From the NCBI RefSeq assembly GCF_000013865.1, contig NC_007948.1, forward strand, positions 1,984,001 to 2,048,000: a stretch of DNA of 64,000 nt, read 5' to 3'. Under the pieces are notes generated by a model. That model saw only the letters and a program-made list of their open reading frames with translations. It did no database searches and was not told the origin of the DNA. The translations under genes and the position numbers were made by a program. Shown in pieces: positions 63,504 through 64,000 of this stretch (position 1 is its first letter; every line of letters begins with the position of its first letter). The DNA is from Polaromonas sp. JS666. Lineage in GTDB: Bacteria > Pseudomonadota > Gammaproteobacteria > Burkholderiales > Burkholderiaceae_C.

Positions 63504-64000
63504 ATCGCCCCGGGTTGAGCGGACATGGCGGAGGGCTTACTTGCGTTGGCAGTGAGTCCCAGAGCCAGCAATAAGCCGAGCGTCACAGCAAAAAAATCGC
63601 CTATCAGGGCGTCGTAAATGCTTGCGTTGAAAAGGCAGGCGACGGCCAAAGCCACTACGGTGGATTGCACGACTCGCGCATAGGGTTTCTCCATAGTCCA
63701 CGAATCCCGAATCATCGCCAGCATTAAACCGCAAAGAAGCAGAAGACCCGGAATTCCCAATTGAACCGCCCACAAGAGAAATTCCTGATGCGGGTTAAAG
63801 TTGCCTGCTATATCTTTATGCGCCGGATCAAGATCGCGTTGGATGCGGTTGTATTCGGTGCTCCAGCTACCAACCCCCGATCCAGCAACCGGATGCCGGG
63901 CAATCATTTGAATAGAGTTCATCCAAAAATGGAGCCGGAGACCCGACGACGTATTGGGTTGAGCGTGTGCTGAATGCGACTCCACTTCCATCTTCATCAT
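63500..64000 (-). CDS. O-antigen ligase family protein, N-terminal part outside window
   Basis: At least 166 residues of the C-terminal half. A large periplasmic loop with ARHPVAGSGVGSWSTEYNRIQRDLDP and NFNPHQEFLLWAVQLGIPGLLLL has the H-x-E signature of Wzy_C/WaaL proteins. Two more membrane helices follow. The gene continues past the right edge, so the apparent start at the edge is not real. It ligates O-antigen to lipid A-core or is a polymerase of the same fold. Confidence 0.85.
   Translation of the reverse strand: MMKMEVESHSAHAQPNTSSGLRLHFWMNSIQMIARHPVAGSGVGSWSTEYNRIQRDLDPAHKDIAGNFNPHQEFLLWAVQLGIPGLLLLCGLMLAMIRDSWTMEKPYARVVQSTVVALAVACLFNASIYDALIGDFFAVTLGLLLALGLTANASKPSAMSAQPGAI

Overview
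The window looks like the edge of a betaproteobacterial chromosome, order Burkholderiales, most likely Comamonadaceae of a Polaromonas/Rhodoferax type. This is judged from the core gene order yebC-purD-hemF-nadD-rsfS-rlmH-maf-rng, high GC, and an LPS gene cluster ending in msbA and an O-antigen ligase; no database search was possible.

Positions 1 to about 37,018 form a genomic island. A 666-residue tyrosine recombinase (34946-36946) lies next to the 3' end of a tRNA-Gly(CCC) gene (37019-37092), the usual arrangement for integration into a tRNA. No second copy of the tRNA 3' end was found, so the island probably continues beyond the left edge. It is a patchwork. (a) 0-5.7 kb holds small hypothetical genes and a run of integron-type gene cassettes: a QueC-like ATPase, a HEPN-like protein and an unknown protein, each followed by an attC-like site, and then a truncated IS1182-like transposase. 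(b) 5.7-13 kb holds nucleases (PLD family, DUF6602-like) and a tight four-gene operon with its own paired operators (unknown protein, QueC-like ATPase, XRE-ImmA metallopeptidase, PIN nuclease). This operon is my best candidate for an undescribed defence system. (c) 13.3-16 kb is a complete IS21-family element. (d) 16-24 kb is a type I restriction-modification locus (hsdM, hsdS, GIY-YIG nuclease, hsdR) flanked by matching remnants of a methyltransferase gene. (e) 24.6-28.5 kb has a 2H phosphoesterase, more attC-like sites and cassette genes, and a YedK/HMCES-type SRAP protein. (f) 28.6-34.9 kb is one giant DUF4011-helicase-Vsr-like protein of the antiphage type. (g) The integrase closes the island.

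From 37.1 kb onward the sequence is mostly core chromosome. A glycine-zipper protein, a PepSY protein and an OmpR-type two-component system form one apparent operon. A locus at 37.5-43.3 kb carries one nearly complete cytosine deaminase gene and two broken copies of it, with a nucleotidyltransferase-fold gene (AbiEii-like) inserted between. Next, on the minus strand, come a HupE-like membrane protein, a TPR protein, and an operon upp / DUF1688 / GTP cyclohydrolase II-like that matches the URC uracil-degradation pathway. With cytosine deaminase this makes a pyrimidine salvage and catabolism cluster.

A HerA-like ATPase follows. Then comes a long, tightly overlapping plus-strand housekeeping run: yebC, a small membrane protein, purD, a newly noticed 34-codon ORF overlapping both neighbours, hemF, nadD, rsfS with a long Lys/Ala-rich tail, rlmH, maf and rng. 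The window ends in a cell-surface glycan region: polysaccharide deacetylase, two glycosyltransferases, msbA and a partial O-antigen ligase.
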